A stretch of 64,000 nt of DNA from Anoplopoma fimbria (Eukaryota; Chordata; Actinopteri; Perciformes; Anoplopomatidae): contig NW_026553830.1 of assembly GCF_027596085.1 (NCBI RefSeq), positions 1 to 64,000 of the forward strand. Direction: 5' to 3'. The notes beneath the pieces are model-generated. The model ran no database searches and was not told the origin of the DNA. It saw only the letters and a list, made by a program, of their open reading frames with translations. A program made the translations under genes and the position numbers. The stretch's first letter is position 1. Every line of letters begins with the position of its first letter. This document shows positions 47,191-59,299 of this stretch, one piece after another.

Positions 47191-48399
47191 GTCCATAAAA
47201 TGATGTGCTATTTATACGCCTTTCCATGAGAAAAGACTGAGCTACATGCATGGGGTCGCCTCACCAATCAGTGAGGTGTGAGGCACTTTGGATTGCATTT
47301 GATTTGTTTGAAAGGTGCAATATGAAGAAATCTTGATTGATTTATTGATTGTTTGAATATGAGTAGTATTCCATGCATACCTGCGACATCTCATGTCTCA
47401 TATGTCAGATTTATGTTGTAGCGATGTCTTGGCGTCTCGAGCCTTTGAAATGAAAAACATGTTGTAGACCTAGATCATTGATTAAAAACTGATGCATTGA
47501 GTAGGACCTTTGAAATTATGCTCATACAACGGCAGAGGAGGCGTAGGGGAGTGAAGAAAACTGAAGAAAGATAAATGATCAAACAGGAAATGATGCTTTC
47601 TCTCTTACAGCCATTGCCTCTAGTTCTACATGTACCAGCATGGAAATAACATTAGGGCCCATCCGTTCACTTTATTGCATTCATTTTGACAGTTTGCAAT
47701 CACGTTATTGTGTATATTGTATATGTATTTTAATACAACTTATTGGTTTATCATTCTACTGCAGTCAGTCACATAGTCTATAATTACCTTTGCTCATCAC
47801 CTCCACCCCCCTCCATCCCGACTGACAGGCCGTTAACCTCAGGCTGACTGGCCATCTGGAGTAAGGGCCAGCAAACAAACAAGAGGGGAAATATGGCAGT
47901 GAAGTCAGGAATTTGTGTAATCCTCAAATTGTGGGAATAGGACATTTGTTGTTAGAGTGCATATGAACTTTGTTAACAACTGACATTTATTCATAAAAAC
48001 CTTTACTCACTTGTCCATATATTGACACTTTTAGCTTGTTTGGGTGTTCACCGGGCCACTTTTCCAGCTCCCACCTATCAGTGAAACAAAAACTTCCCGA
48101 CAGACCGGAGGCAGCAGGTGAGGCAGTGGAAAATCACTTCCAGCATCAAGAAAATCATGACTGGCACCCCCCAGCGATGTTTGCTCACACTATTGCTCCT
48201 CTGCCCCTCCTGCACTTCAGGTGACCTGTTTGTTTAACTCAGATGCAGATGCTGCGATGCTTATCGACCTGGGTGATGCGTACAGTCTGGAGGTTGAACA
48301 TCTAGTGTAGTTAAAACAACCTGGACCTGAATACTCATATAAATGTAGAGATGACAGAGGTCTTCAGGAGAAGACCCCTAACCTTGCCCCCAAACTCCG
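47191..48399. other. Intergenic, one possible first exon
   Basis: No repeat recognised. A signal-peptide-like short frame at 48157-48220 is listed separately. Confidence 0.4.
48157..48220 (+). other. Possible first coding exon with signal peptide
   Basis: The ATG at 48157 has A at -3 and opens MTGTPQRCLLTLLLLCPSC, a short basic start followed by a hydrophobic core as in a secretory signal. It reaches TTCAG|GTGACC, a possible donor, at 48220. In frame it stops soon after. In mammals HDAC11 neighbours the secreted-protein gene FBLN2, which makes this worth testing, but no further exon is recognised here. Confidence 0.25.
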
Positions 48400-48810
48400 T
48401 GGCTGGAAAGTGAAGCCAATGCGGAACTGCTGCAATCTTGCATTCTGATAATGTCCATCAGGGGGCAACTCCTCTGGTTGTATAGAAGTCTATGAGAAAA
48501 TGACTCTACTTCTCACTTGATTTATTACTTCACTAAACAATGTAAACAAAAGTTTATGTTCTCAATTGCTAGTTTCGAGTCTTATTCCATACAGCATTGT
48601 GTTCATCTAGTAAATGATGGTTCTGTTTAAAGTAAAATAGACAAAAAAGCAGGGCAACTTTAACCCTTTCACATTGCGTTTTCAGTTCATGAAAGTTAAC
48701 TGTAACATTTATTTTGCCTAAATAATGTCTGATTATGCTCCATCCCTTCCTGTAACTTCTTGTGTCTTTTCCAAAAAAACAAGATGGTGACATCGGTACT
48801 TAGTTTACGT
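48400..48810 (-). repeat. Dispersed family A, copy
   Basis: Contains AGTGAAGCCAATGCGG, CAGGGGGCAACTCCTCTGG and TATAGAAGTCTATGAG, then the diverged central block ending near CAAGATGGTGAC. Confidence 0.75.
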
Positions 48811-48949
48811 TAAATATCTCTGTGTTTGTACCACTAATCGGGGGGCTGTAGTCTTTGTACGCTTTAGTTTGTTCATTGGATTTAATCCAATTTGGCAGAA
48901 ACGAGAAAACGACCTGTACCTTCAACCCACAAACCCTTAGACGACTCTG

Positions 48950-49345
48950 AAAGGGAAAGCAGGGCTTGGCTCAGGCTGTGTTCAGCCGGAGAAGAGAACC
49001 AAGACTAGGAATATTGTCCAGTGGTGGAAGGAGCTGTATGAAGAACTCCTAAACCCGACCAACACTTCCTCCTTGGAGAAGGCATAGTTTGAAGACTCGG
49101 AGTAAAACTAATCTATGTCCCTGGCAGAGGTAGTTTAAACGCTCCTCACAAAGTAATGGGGGTGGATGGGATCCACCATAAGATGCTTAAGGTTCTGGAG
49201 TTGCAGACTAGGGTGTTGGGCCGGGGGGTTTTCCAGGAAGAACTGGAATGCGTGTTGGGTAGAGTGGTATCTGGAATACCTTCTAAAGCCTGCTCCCCCT
49301 GCGACCCAGTCCTGGATAAGCGGAGCGAAAATGGATGGACCTTCA
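48950..49345 (+). pseudogene. LINE reverse-transcriptase fragment joined to its 3' tail
   Basis: Decayed plus-strand sequence with KGKQGLAQAVFS-like, IVQWWKELYEELLNPTN (~49010-49065) and GVDGIHHKMLKVLELQ (49156-49206), as in the reverse-transcriptase entry region of a fish LINE. The core is deleted; the sequence jumps to the 3' tail CCTGGATAAGCGGAG. Same family as 28934-29690. Confidence 0.75.
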
Positions 49346-52300
49346 TCTCGTCCTCCAAAGGGCCAGGAGACCAAACCAACAAACGGAGAGCGGTTGGCAC
49401 TCTCCAGCTCTGGGAGATGGACGCCCAGTCAGCAGCCACAGAAACTCACATTCAGGCAGCACAAACCCCAAAGCCGGAAGTCACCATGGACTGGTTGAGC
49501 ACTAGGTTTACGCCTGGCGGCCAAGAGGGTGGAAGTTTTTCTTGTTTCTGTTATTTTGGATTCAATCCATTAAACAAACTGCAACCGGACCATATATGTA
49601 TTAATGACAAGCCCTCAGTGCAGCTCTACTTTTTCATTCTGGGCTGAACCTCACTGGTTGGCAGTATATATCCCTGCAGCACAATACATTGACATATTAA
49701 GCATAGTGTCCAAACTGTTTCTTCTTAACACAATGTTTAAACTACAATTAGAAAGGAAACAAAGAGGGGAAACTTGACATTCACTCCCAGTTATGCAAAA
49801 CATGACCAAAATCCCGTATTTTGTTGAACATGACTGCTGTTGTACTTTGTAGTGTGGACAGATTGGAGGCATCTCTGTTTTATAGACTTAATGGCCACAA
49901 AGGTAGTTTCATGGCCCTCCTTAATGTGCTGCCTGGGTATATAGAGCATTACTCCTCTGCCGGTAGGAATATCCCCACAAAATGCAATATTGAGTTTGCC
50001 GGGAGCGGTCTTAATAAGCAGCAAATGGTTGGTGCTAGACATTTGTTGTATAATGGTTTATTGCTCTCCAAGAGGGAAATATACTTTATTTTATTCCCAT
50101 GTTGGATTTTATGAACTGGATTATATTTTATAGCTGATATTAAGTTAGTTTTGAGGTGGCACAAGTAATTCAGCGATAACAACATTGCTGGCCTATACAC
50201 CTAATGCAGCCATTACTAACTCTAATAGTGTATTGCATTTAGTCATTCTCAGACCGTCACGTGTTCCTCGTCCCTTCTGATAAGCAGGGGAGGAATGCCT
50301 CCTGTGCTGAGTAAAATCAATAAGCCACAGAGTGAGATGGGAGCTCAAACCTGAAAGGGCAAGATCCGCCTGCCATGCATACCCACTCTTAATTGATCTT
50401 ATTGCTTTGTTTTGTGGTGGCTCACGCCTCATAGGAGGTCTGACACGCTGCATGTACGCGTGCGGTGAGAGGCAAGGCAGCAGGAGGTCAGGCAACACTG
50501 GACCACAAGCTGGGAGATGACTGCTTCTTCATAAGCTTATAGTAATAAAGTACTCAACCTACTGCCTTAGATTTTGGCCTTTTATAAATGAAACATATTG
50601 AAAGACACTATGAAGCTACAGTAGGCTAACCTAATTCCATTATGTTTTTTACTGTACTTCCATGATGCTTTGCCTCACGATAGCCCCGTCTGCTTATGGC
50701 TGCCAACCTGGCGCTGGTGTTGCGTGCACGTTGAAATCATTTTCTCTCTCAAAAAAACATACCCACACAAGGAAAGCACCTGTGGTCCAGACTGCCCTCG
50801 TAAAGCGGACTCTGGCAATCCTCAACTGGCTGTCTGCCACCACACATGCATACAAACGGCGGCCGCATTCATCTGTATGCACCGCCGCAACTAAAATACA
50901 GCAACACCTTACCTTTGGTGAGGGTAAAGGCCAGAAGAATTGGCATGTAAATAATGTTAACATGCCACAAAGTTTTCCGTTTCATGACTATCTTCGTGTG
51001 AGGAATATACTTGTGTTGATTACATGGTATTTTACACGAGAAAAAAAAAAGTTATAATCACCAGTTTATAATGATGAATTGCCAATATAGGTCTGCCAGG
51101 AAATGAACAGCCTGCAATCTGATTGCAACAAGAGGTACAAATTCAATCTCTTCATGTGATCACATTTTAGAGGACTACATGCTGCTTTAGCCATTAGCTG
51201 TTTGCACGTTGTGCCTTGGTTCAGTTCGACACCATTAAACAACACCACAGTATTTGCAAATGCGGAGTGAGACTCTGTTCTGTGTCGAGCCTCTAGTAAT
51301 GAATTAAATGAGCCTGTGCGTGTGTTTGTGTGTTACTATCAGCTGGGGATGTAATGGCAAATCAGAACTACTTTCATTCCTGCTCTCCCCTGGAAGCCCG
51401 CTGTTGAGTTGCGAGCTTTATTGGATTACACCGACCCTGATGGTGTCCCCTAATGTCTCTCTTAGAAAAACTAATTGCCTCTCACCAATGCAGAATATTT
51501 TCTTTACACCTAATCTAAGTAGACAGCAGGAGTAAGAACCACCTTTCCACCTCCTAAGCAGCCATTATCAAGGCACCAAGGTCTTCAGTTGGTCCATAAG
51601 AGCTGCTTAGTGGTCCGCAATGGAAGGCTTTGATTATACTTAGCGGCCCGCAAGAATGATTGTGTTTAACCGTCTGGCAAATAAAAACACATTTTTATTA
51701 GAATTCCACAAGAGAAAACTGGATACAGGTAACAGCAAATTTGAAGAAACCTTTCACTGAAAAAGAGTTCAATTCTGATTTCAACAGCTTTAACACCTGT
51801 ACTTTGGTTGACTTGGTCCAGACCAAGCAAAAACAAAAATGCATTGTTGCCCTTTAGTTCTGGACCGTTTCATGTTCACATTAACCTTTGATGAGCTAAA
51901 GCTTTCCTAGTGTTTCCAAGGGTCTTTTAGTTTCCCAATTTTGTGAGTTAGAATTCCTCGCTCCTGGATCCACCGGCTTGTGACCCAGAAATAGATCTCA
52001 GCGCCATCTTGAAGGATACCATAAAATACATCTCGAGGAGGGAGGAGGCTTGCCCACATTCATATTGACATTCACCTGATTCTGATGTTTTTTCATATTG
52101 AATGTAACTTTATTCAATTTAACTGCTATAATCTGACATGATGTTTACGAACGCAAACAGTTGGAGACATCAAATCATTGTGTTAATAAGAACAAAATTC
52201 AGCACTAATTAACTGTATCTCATGTTGTCATAAAGAAAGGCAGGACTGTGTTTGTTTGTATGTAATATATATCAATCAGTCATGTAAAATATACGTCACT

Positions 52301-52351
52301 CTTTATTTATATAGTACTTTTCATACAAACATTAGCTGTGCTTCACACAAT

Positions 52352-52354
<3 letters not shown>
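49346..52354. other. Intergenic, no element recognised
   Basis: ORFs up to 131 codons, none with a recognisable domain. Confidence 0.4.

Positions 52355-52395
<41 letters not shown>
52355..52395. repeat. (TA)n microsatellite
   Basis: About 20 uninterrupted AT units. Confidence 0.95.
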
Positions 52396-52400
<5 letters not shown>

Positions 52401-52439
52401 ACAGCCTATGTGTGTATTTAATTTTAAAAATGCTTGAAA

Positions 52440-52770
52440 TCTGAATATCCTTGTTACATTTGGTCCCCGGTCTTCACCTTCCTGGCTTCCAGCTTTTCTT
52501 CGCTTACACTGCGAAGCTCTGCTGAACATGAGCCCTAGGCTCCCCTTCCAGTTGTCGCCAAATTGTTGTCAACTCTCCTGTGGTAAACCTCTGACGGCCA
52601 AACTTGTATCTTCCTTGTGCACTTCTAGCTCTCGTGTTTATTCTGTGTCTAAATGTTCCAGGATCATCAATTCCAAATTGCGAGCTGTTAATAAAAGGAC
52701 TGTACTTTTTCCCCTGTATGTCTGAGTCTGAGTCTGTTCTTTGTGGTTTCACAACACAACGCCTCTGGGT
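52440..52770 (+). mobile_element. Possible LTR fragment
   Basis: GTTAATAAAAGGACTG followed by CTGTATGTCTGAGTCTGAG resembles the polyadenylation and U5 part of fish LTR elements. No second LTR or target duplication is seen, so this is tentative. Confidence 0.35.
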
Positions 52771-52841
52771 CACCCAGGAAGACCTGTAAACGTGTTTTGG
52801 TGGAAAGGGAGGTCTGGAATGACTTGATTAGCCTAGGGGTC

Positions 52842-52907
52842 GGTTTGTTGGTTTGTTGGTTTGTTGGTTGGTTGGTTGGTTGGTTGGTTGGTTGGTTGGT
52901 TGGTTGG
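52842..52907 (+). repeat. (GGTT)n microsatellite
   Basis: Three GGTTTGTT units lead into about twelve GGTT units. Confidence 0.95.
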
Positions 52908-54954
52908 GTTGATGGGTGGAAGCAAGTTATGCAGCCATTCACTCCTCCTTATGTGTTTATTCTTCTTCCTTGATGGCCACAAAGAGCTCACAAAGAAATA
53001 ACTGGTTTGGTGTATCATTAGACAAAACTGAAACTCAACCTCACTCTACAATAATGAAAACCAGGTAAAAACAAGGTGAAAAAGTGGATCTCTTACCAAA
53101 TTTGTACAGGGTCTTAAATTAATGTACTGTCTTGTCATTTTGTTTCACAGATTAAATGAGGAACTGACAAAAAACACAGTGGGACACAAACAACTAATTT
53201 TCATTGTGACTGATGGATCAGTCAAACTCCCTGCACTCACTTGCTGGCTCCCATATGCATGTTACCATGGTCACCAAGTGATTTGCATATATTCATTCAT
53301 AAGATCCCTGACTTGACAGTTGAGGATGCATTTAATAGTAGTTGAGCTTTGAATTCACCTTGAAGTCACATCTTTTCTGTACTCATGAGGGTATGATGTC
53401 ATACTTCGCAGCCAAGAGATTACAAATGCTCAAGCCTACAGTATGTTATAGACTGCTAGAATGTAGTTTGAAAGACGTGGGCAGGTATCTAATGAAAAAA
53501 ACACGCTATCAAGTTGCATTATGGGATATCAGAATATCTTAGCCTCTGCAGCTTTAATTTAGAGGATTTTTAGAGAGTATTTCTGATTTCTAAATAGGCA
53601 TCTTACACAAAACAATAAGAATCAACAGTGTCCAAATAAGAATTGTCTCGTTTGTTTTCCCACCACAAAACTTTGTGATTGAGTTTACATTTTTTTTCAT
53701 ACATCACTTCTCTTAGTGTTCTTGACGCTAAGTTATACCACGAGCTGTACGACACATATCTTTTATGAAACAAGGGAGTGCTTTGCAAGGGAGAGTGATT
53801 TGGTAACCACAGAGTGTGTTCAAACAAGCTGTTTGTGCTGACGGCTCCATATGGTAATGTTTCCATGCTGTTTCCTCAGGCTGTGATTCACACATATTAA
53901 GGTAGTCTGTCATTTTAGTTTTCAAAACAGAAGGCTCCTGCTTTTTCTTTTTATCACACAGAACCTCAGATAATCTGTTGACTTGGTGTATTAGAGCCCT
54001 TTTTGTGAACAGCACCTTAAAGAACATACACAAGATCAGCTCCAGTTTAACAGTTTATCCGACATTCATAGAGACGGAAGCAAAAATAAAAAAGTTGATA
54101 TAGGCCAATAGGTTCAATAAGAGTTGAACGCATACAGTCTCTATCTGCTTTTTTCTCATCAAACCGTGTCTCTTTCTTTGGCTGCCTGACTCAGTGTGTG
54201 AATCATCTTTTATCTTAGAAGAGTGCTTCACAATATTGTGGAATTTTTCTCCTATCAGTAGCGTATCTAATCCCCTTTAGCGTAGCCTGACAAGGTTTCG
54301 AGAAATGCTCGACAATGGGATTAATTAGCACCAATTTCAGCACTTAGCACTTTCTTAGGAGGTTTAAATAGTGCTGTATGAACCAATGCACTGCACTTTC
54401 TTTTTGTTGAAAAGGAGAAATTCGGGCATGAATTAATATTAAGAACTGTATGCATGCTTCAGGGGAAACCAGAAACAAGTCAGTTTTCTTGCACTTCTCG
54501 GTTCCTTCGTCTCAAAGTCAATGGTGTTTTTGAATTATTATTTTTTTTAGATGCCTAAGATCAGGTCTGCGGATAACACAAGCGGAAGAGATTTTATTGT
54601 TTGTCCTGAGATATGAAATATGTCAGTGGATACCCCTCTCTGGAATCTCTCGTGTTCTAAAAAAGGCGGTTGCTAAATTAAACTACTATTAACTGACTAC
54701 TATTAGTCAGCTTTCACAGCCTCGTTGTTTCTAATAGAACTCATGTGACCTTGGTGTGGTTTGTTTATAGCCTAACTGTAGCTTTTTACATCTAGCCATT
54801 GTAATCACGCTACAAAAATCATAAAAGTGGTGTTCATTTGTGAAGATTTCTTTGCATATCATAAACTTGCATTTGCCACAGAGCATATTTTGTGCAATAA
54901 TTCGAAATCCATTGGAAATATCCCATTGGGCTTAAAGAGGGTGTCTTTGGTCCT
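52908..54954. other. Intergenic, no element recognised
   Basis: Two kilobases of AT-rich sequence with ORFs up to 101 codons lacking domains. Confidence 0.4.
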
Positions 54955-55405
54955 TTGGAAGCAGGCGGCAATCTTTGGTTCTGACAAGTGAAGCCAATGC
55001 AAAAGAGTCAACTCCTCCAAAATAAGTCTGATTCTATAGAAATCTATGTGAAAATGACCCTACTTCTCACTTGATTTATTCCCTCAGTAAACATTGTAAA
55101 CATGAGTTTATGGTCTCAATCTCTAGTTTCAAGTCTTCTTCAATACAGCATGATGTTCATTTAGTAAATGATGGTCCATTTAGAGTCAAATCGACCATAA
55201 AGCAGGGTGTGCTTTAGGGTGGGGCTACTATGATTGAAAGGGTGATACCGGAGCTGTGTAGGGAGTCTATAGGTCACTACTAAGTAGTACAAATATGGTC
55301 ACTTCTGTTCTCTGGTTGCCAAAACAAGATGGTGACGACCAAAAACCAAGATGGCGACAGCCAAAATGCTGAACTGGACGCTTCAAAACCACAGCCCACA
55401 GAATG
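54955..55405 (-). repeat. Dispersed family A, near-complete copy
   Basis: Runs from CGGCAATCTTTGGTTCTGAC through GTAAACATGAGTTTATGG, AAAGCAGGGTGTGC, to AACCAAGATGGCGACAGCC and CACAGCCCACAG. It lacks the outermost terminus. Confidence 0.8.
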
Positions 55406-57059
55406 ATAGGTGTATTCAGAGTTTGGGAGGGATGCATTTGAATTGAGAATATTTACAGCTATGAGCTATATTTATTTCTCTTCATAAAATGGGGGTTTAA
55501 CCATCTTTATAGAGTTCTCCTCCATGAAATGATTGGAGTGCAGTTGCTCTGGGACATGAAGCAGGAGAAAATCATCTGATGGATTGTCATAATTTGTCAG
55601 AAGAGACTCACTGAATTTAGTTGGTAAAAGCTGACTGCACTTCAAGTTCAACTTCGTTCATCTCACTTTTCTCCATTGTAAGATTGAGGAGGTCCTGAAA
55701 TCTCACTTTAAAAATCTGACATCCAAAGTTTCAGGGACTGAGGAACTTAATGTTTACTGCTGTTGTTTTCCTTTGATGTTTGGTTGCTGCTTTTATTCAC
55801 TTTTTAGGTTTTTTGTTTGGCTGTGATGATGATTGGTAAATTCATGGTCTGTTATGTTAAAAACTGGGATGGGGTTAAAAGATAATTCATAGACAAGAAA
55901 AGGGTTGACTAAGACTATAAAGTTATGAAAGCGTTCAAATTCATCATATGTTAATAAGTGGTTAAAATGCTAAATGGTGATTTTCTTACATTGATACTTT
56001 GCTCTTTATTGTGTAATTTTAGGTACAATAGTATTAAACTGTGATCTACATAGTGGTCTTGATCTTGAGTCTGAGATCGATTGCTTTGGTCTTCGCCCAC
56101 ATACTGAGGGGAAACTGCGATCTTTTCCTAGTTACAGTAAAGTTCTTACTGAGGAAACAGCATCGCGTCACTCTCGTAATTATTTATCCCCATTTTTCAG
56201 GGGCGTAACATTATCATGCAGTCATTACAGGAACTTATCATACCGTTTATTATTTGACCTCACAGTGTTGACAGACCCTCCTCAGTTGCTAAGTTAAAAA
56301 TATGAAAAATCATTTGGAGAATATACTAAGGATATTGTGGAAGTACTTGTGTGGAAAGTACAGTATCAGTGATGATCAATAGGCCACTAGCTTCAATAGA
56401 AAGTTGTTTACCTATTCACTTTTTTTTTTGTTGTAAAAACTGAAAAATGCTATTGTGTGATATAGAGGACATTATGGGAAATATACTTGTTTACTTTTAT
56501 TGCCAATAGTTATATGCAAAGTTTGATTAGCCCAAATGTTTTGGAGAAAATTGAAATTGTCAATTATCATCCTCCATGATTGAATAAAATTATGATACAT
56601 GAAGTAATAAGTGTTTCTTGCTGACAGACTCTCCTGCTCACTCTAATTTTAATTGCATCCATATTAAAAGTTAATGGGAATAACGAAAGAAAAGACACAT
56701 CTTTTGAATAAATGAAGCAAGCAATTGTTGTTCAGACCTACAATAAAACAATTGAAATACTAAAGGGAGTGATACACTTTAGTTTAATCTGTTTTCACTC
56801 CGGGTTTGAAACTCTGGTGATGTTGGGATGACTGGATCAGTCCAATCAGCTACAGCGTCCGAACAATAACTGATATCCAATTAGGCCGGTTTGTCGGCCG
56901 TAAAAAGACTCCGCTACAGCTCAACTGTATCCTTGCTCTCAGCTCCTCTCAGGAAATCTCTAGTCCCTCCTCTATCCTCAGAACAGAAATAACAGCTTTG
57001 AGACAGCCTTCAAAATGGCGGACCAGAACGACTTGTGGTTCAAGTGAGGATCGAGGAGT
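55406..57059. other. Intergenic, no element recognised
   Basis: AT-rich sequence without a coding signal; the last part may belong to the LTR fragment that follows. Confidence 0.4.
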
Positions 57060-57445
57060 TAGGGCATATCGAATAAGAGACTTGGGATGCATACCCTTAA
57101 TCTGTTGGTTGTTGATCCGTGTGAGTCGTGTTTCACCCCTAATAGTTATTCTCCCAGTGTTTTGAGTTTTATTTTATTTCTGATGACTGACCTTTGTAGA
57201 TTTGGACATTACCTGCCAGCAGGAACCGTTGTGTTTTTGGACTCTGTAAGCTTTTCTGCTAATCAAACATTAAAGTCTTTCTGCCTCCTCTACTCTCTGC
57301 ATTTGATTCCAGTTCCTGATTTTCTACGTTGCCACCTGTGACAGTACGAACCATCCGGCAGCAAAGCTCAGAATTTGATTGGACTGTGGCCAATCTCGTT
57401 ACTGCCATCCAACGTCAGCTGTAAGGGAGTCACTTTGTGAGCTTG
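57060..57445 (+). mobile_element. Remnant of a plus-strand LTR retrotransposon (LTR 3' part and leader)
   Basis: An ATTAAAG signal near 57269, a U5-like CTGCATTTGATTCC and an end CACCTGTGACA (to about 57343) look like the end of a fish gypsy-type LTR. It is followed by ACGAACCATCCGGCAGC, leader-like sequence. It is cut off at 57446 by the minus-strand element. The left boundary is uncertain. Confidence 0.5.
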
Positions 57446-57808
57446 TGTGGTATCCGGGAATGAAGAATGCGCCGGGATTCCGAGAAAACACGAGGCAATG
57501 GTTTGTTTAAGCCGACTTCGGCGTTTATTTTAGTAATCAGACAGGACAAGGGTATGCTTGGGTCTCCGTGAGCCTCTAGCCTCTGCAGTCCATGCGTGTC
57601 TCTGCCTCCTCGCTCCATGCGTGTCTCTGCCTCTCTTATAGTGGCTCCGGGCCTTCCTCCTCCCAGCCGCCAGGTGTTCCCCATCCCGCTGATTGGGGGG
57701 AAGGACCCGGTGCTCTCCGTCGCCGGCTGGTGGGTGGGGGTGGTACACCCCGTCCTTCACGGTCCCACGGGACCGTTCAGGCCGAGGCTTCAGGGGCGGG
57801 ATGCCACA
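57446..57808 (-). repeat. 3' LTR of the Gmr1-type element
   Basis: 363 bp, TGTGGTATCC to GATGCCACA on the plus strand. Differs from the 5' LTR by one substitution (near 57517) and two single-base length differences in G and C runs. Confidence 0.93.
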
Positions 57809-57849
57809 CTCCCCCCTCGTTTGCTCAAGCCCCTGGTCTCTGGGGAACC

Positions 57850-59256
57850 CACCCAGACAGGCATCCCGACGTGACAGGGCGTCGGCGTTGGCATGCTCCC
57901 GGCCCGGTCGGTGGTCCACCCGGAACCGAAAATCCTGGAGAGCCAGAAACCACCGTGTCACCCGGGCGTTTGTATTTTTGGCCCCCGCCATCCACTTCAT
58001 CGGTGACTAAGGTGAACTCCCTTTGGCAACTTCTCCAGGCACCATTTAATGGCCAGGGCCTCCTTCTCCACGGTGGAGTAGTTGCGCTCATTGGGGAGGA
58101 GCTTCCGGCTGACGTAGGTTATCGGGTGCTCCTCTCCGGCCCGGACCTGGGACAAGACCCCCGAGTCCCACCTCCGAGGCGTCTGTGTGGACAATCACAG
58201 GGAGCTTAAAGTCAGGTGTTATTAGTACCGGTTCTGAGCATAGGGCCTCCCTGAGCGTCTTGAACGCCCGGTCCGCCGCCTCTGACCAGGTGACCCGGTC
58301 TGGCAAGGCCTTACGGGTTAGGTCGTTCATGGGGCTGGCCAGCGTGGCGTACCCGGGAATGAAGCGCTGATAGTAGCCCACCAGCCCCAAGAACGCCTTC
58401 ACCTGCTTCTTAGTCCTGGGTTGCGGCCAGGCCCGTATGGCGGCTACCTTGCCTTCCTGCGGCCGCACTGTCCCTCTCCCGACCCGGTACCCCAGGTACG
58501 TCGTCTCCTCTCTCCCGAGGCGACATTTGGCCGGTTTAGCGGTGAGGCCCGCCTTCCGCAGCTCTCCCAGCACGGCCCTTAGCTGGCGGACGTGGATATC
58601 CCAGCTGGGGCTGTAAATGATAATGTCATCGATGTATGCCGCCGCGTAATCCTGGTGGGGCCTCAGGAGCTGGTCCATCATCCGCTGGAATGTGGCGGGG
58701 CGCCGTGTACCCCGAAAGGGAGGACGGTGTACTGGTACAGTCCCCCGGGGTGGAGAACGCCGTCTTTTCCCGGGCCGCACGGGTCAACGGCACCTGCCAG
58801 TACCCCTTGGTCAGGTCCAGGGTCGACAGGTACCGCGCCGGGCCCAGGCGCTCGATAAGTTCGTCGACCCGGGGCATGGGGTAGGCGTCGAACTCCGATG
58901 CCTCGTTCAGCCGCCTGAAGTCGTTGCAGAACCTAAACGTACCATCTGGCTTGGGCACCAGGACCACCGGGCTGCACCAGGCGCTGCGTGACTCCTCTAT
59001 CACGCCGAGCTGCAGCATTCGGCGCACCTCGGTCCGTATGGCCTCCCTCCGGGCCTCTGGGATCCTATAGGGCGGAACCCTTACCCTTATGCCGGGCGCC
59101 GTCCGGATGTCGTGGTGGGTGGCGGCAGTCCTCCCCGGCAGGTCGGAGAACACGTCCCGATGCTGGAGGATGATCTCGTCCAGGTCGTGCCTCTGGGCCG
59201 GGCTGAGGTCCTCCCCCCGGGACCTCCGGGATCTCCTGCCGGGCCGCCAGGGACAA
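57850..59256 (-). pseudogene. Reverse transcriptase and RNase H region, frameshifted
   Basis: EDLSPAQRHDLDEIILQHRD opens the domain, then PYRIPEARREAIRTEVRRM, VVLVPKPDGTFRFCNDFRR and LDLTKGYWQVPL. Breaks occur near 58742-58746 (C run) and 58696. The active-site box YIDDIIIYS lies at about 58606-58635, followed by the FLGLVGYYQRFIPGYA thumb region. RNase H begins with HTDASEVGLG (~58170-58200) and shifts frame at a C run (58158-58162). It continues with HPITYVSRKLLPNERNYSTV, has a short in-frame loss near 58000, and ends RVDHRPGREHANADALSRR. The frame then runs through the polypurine tract into the LTR without a stop. Confidence 0.88.
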
Positions 59257-59299
59257 GGGAGCGGGGTCGGCGGGTGCCTGCTCCCCCCCTCCACTGCTT

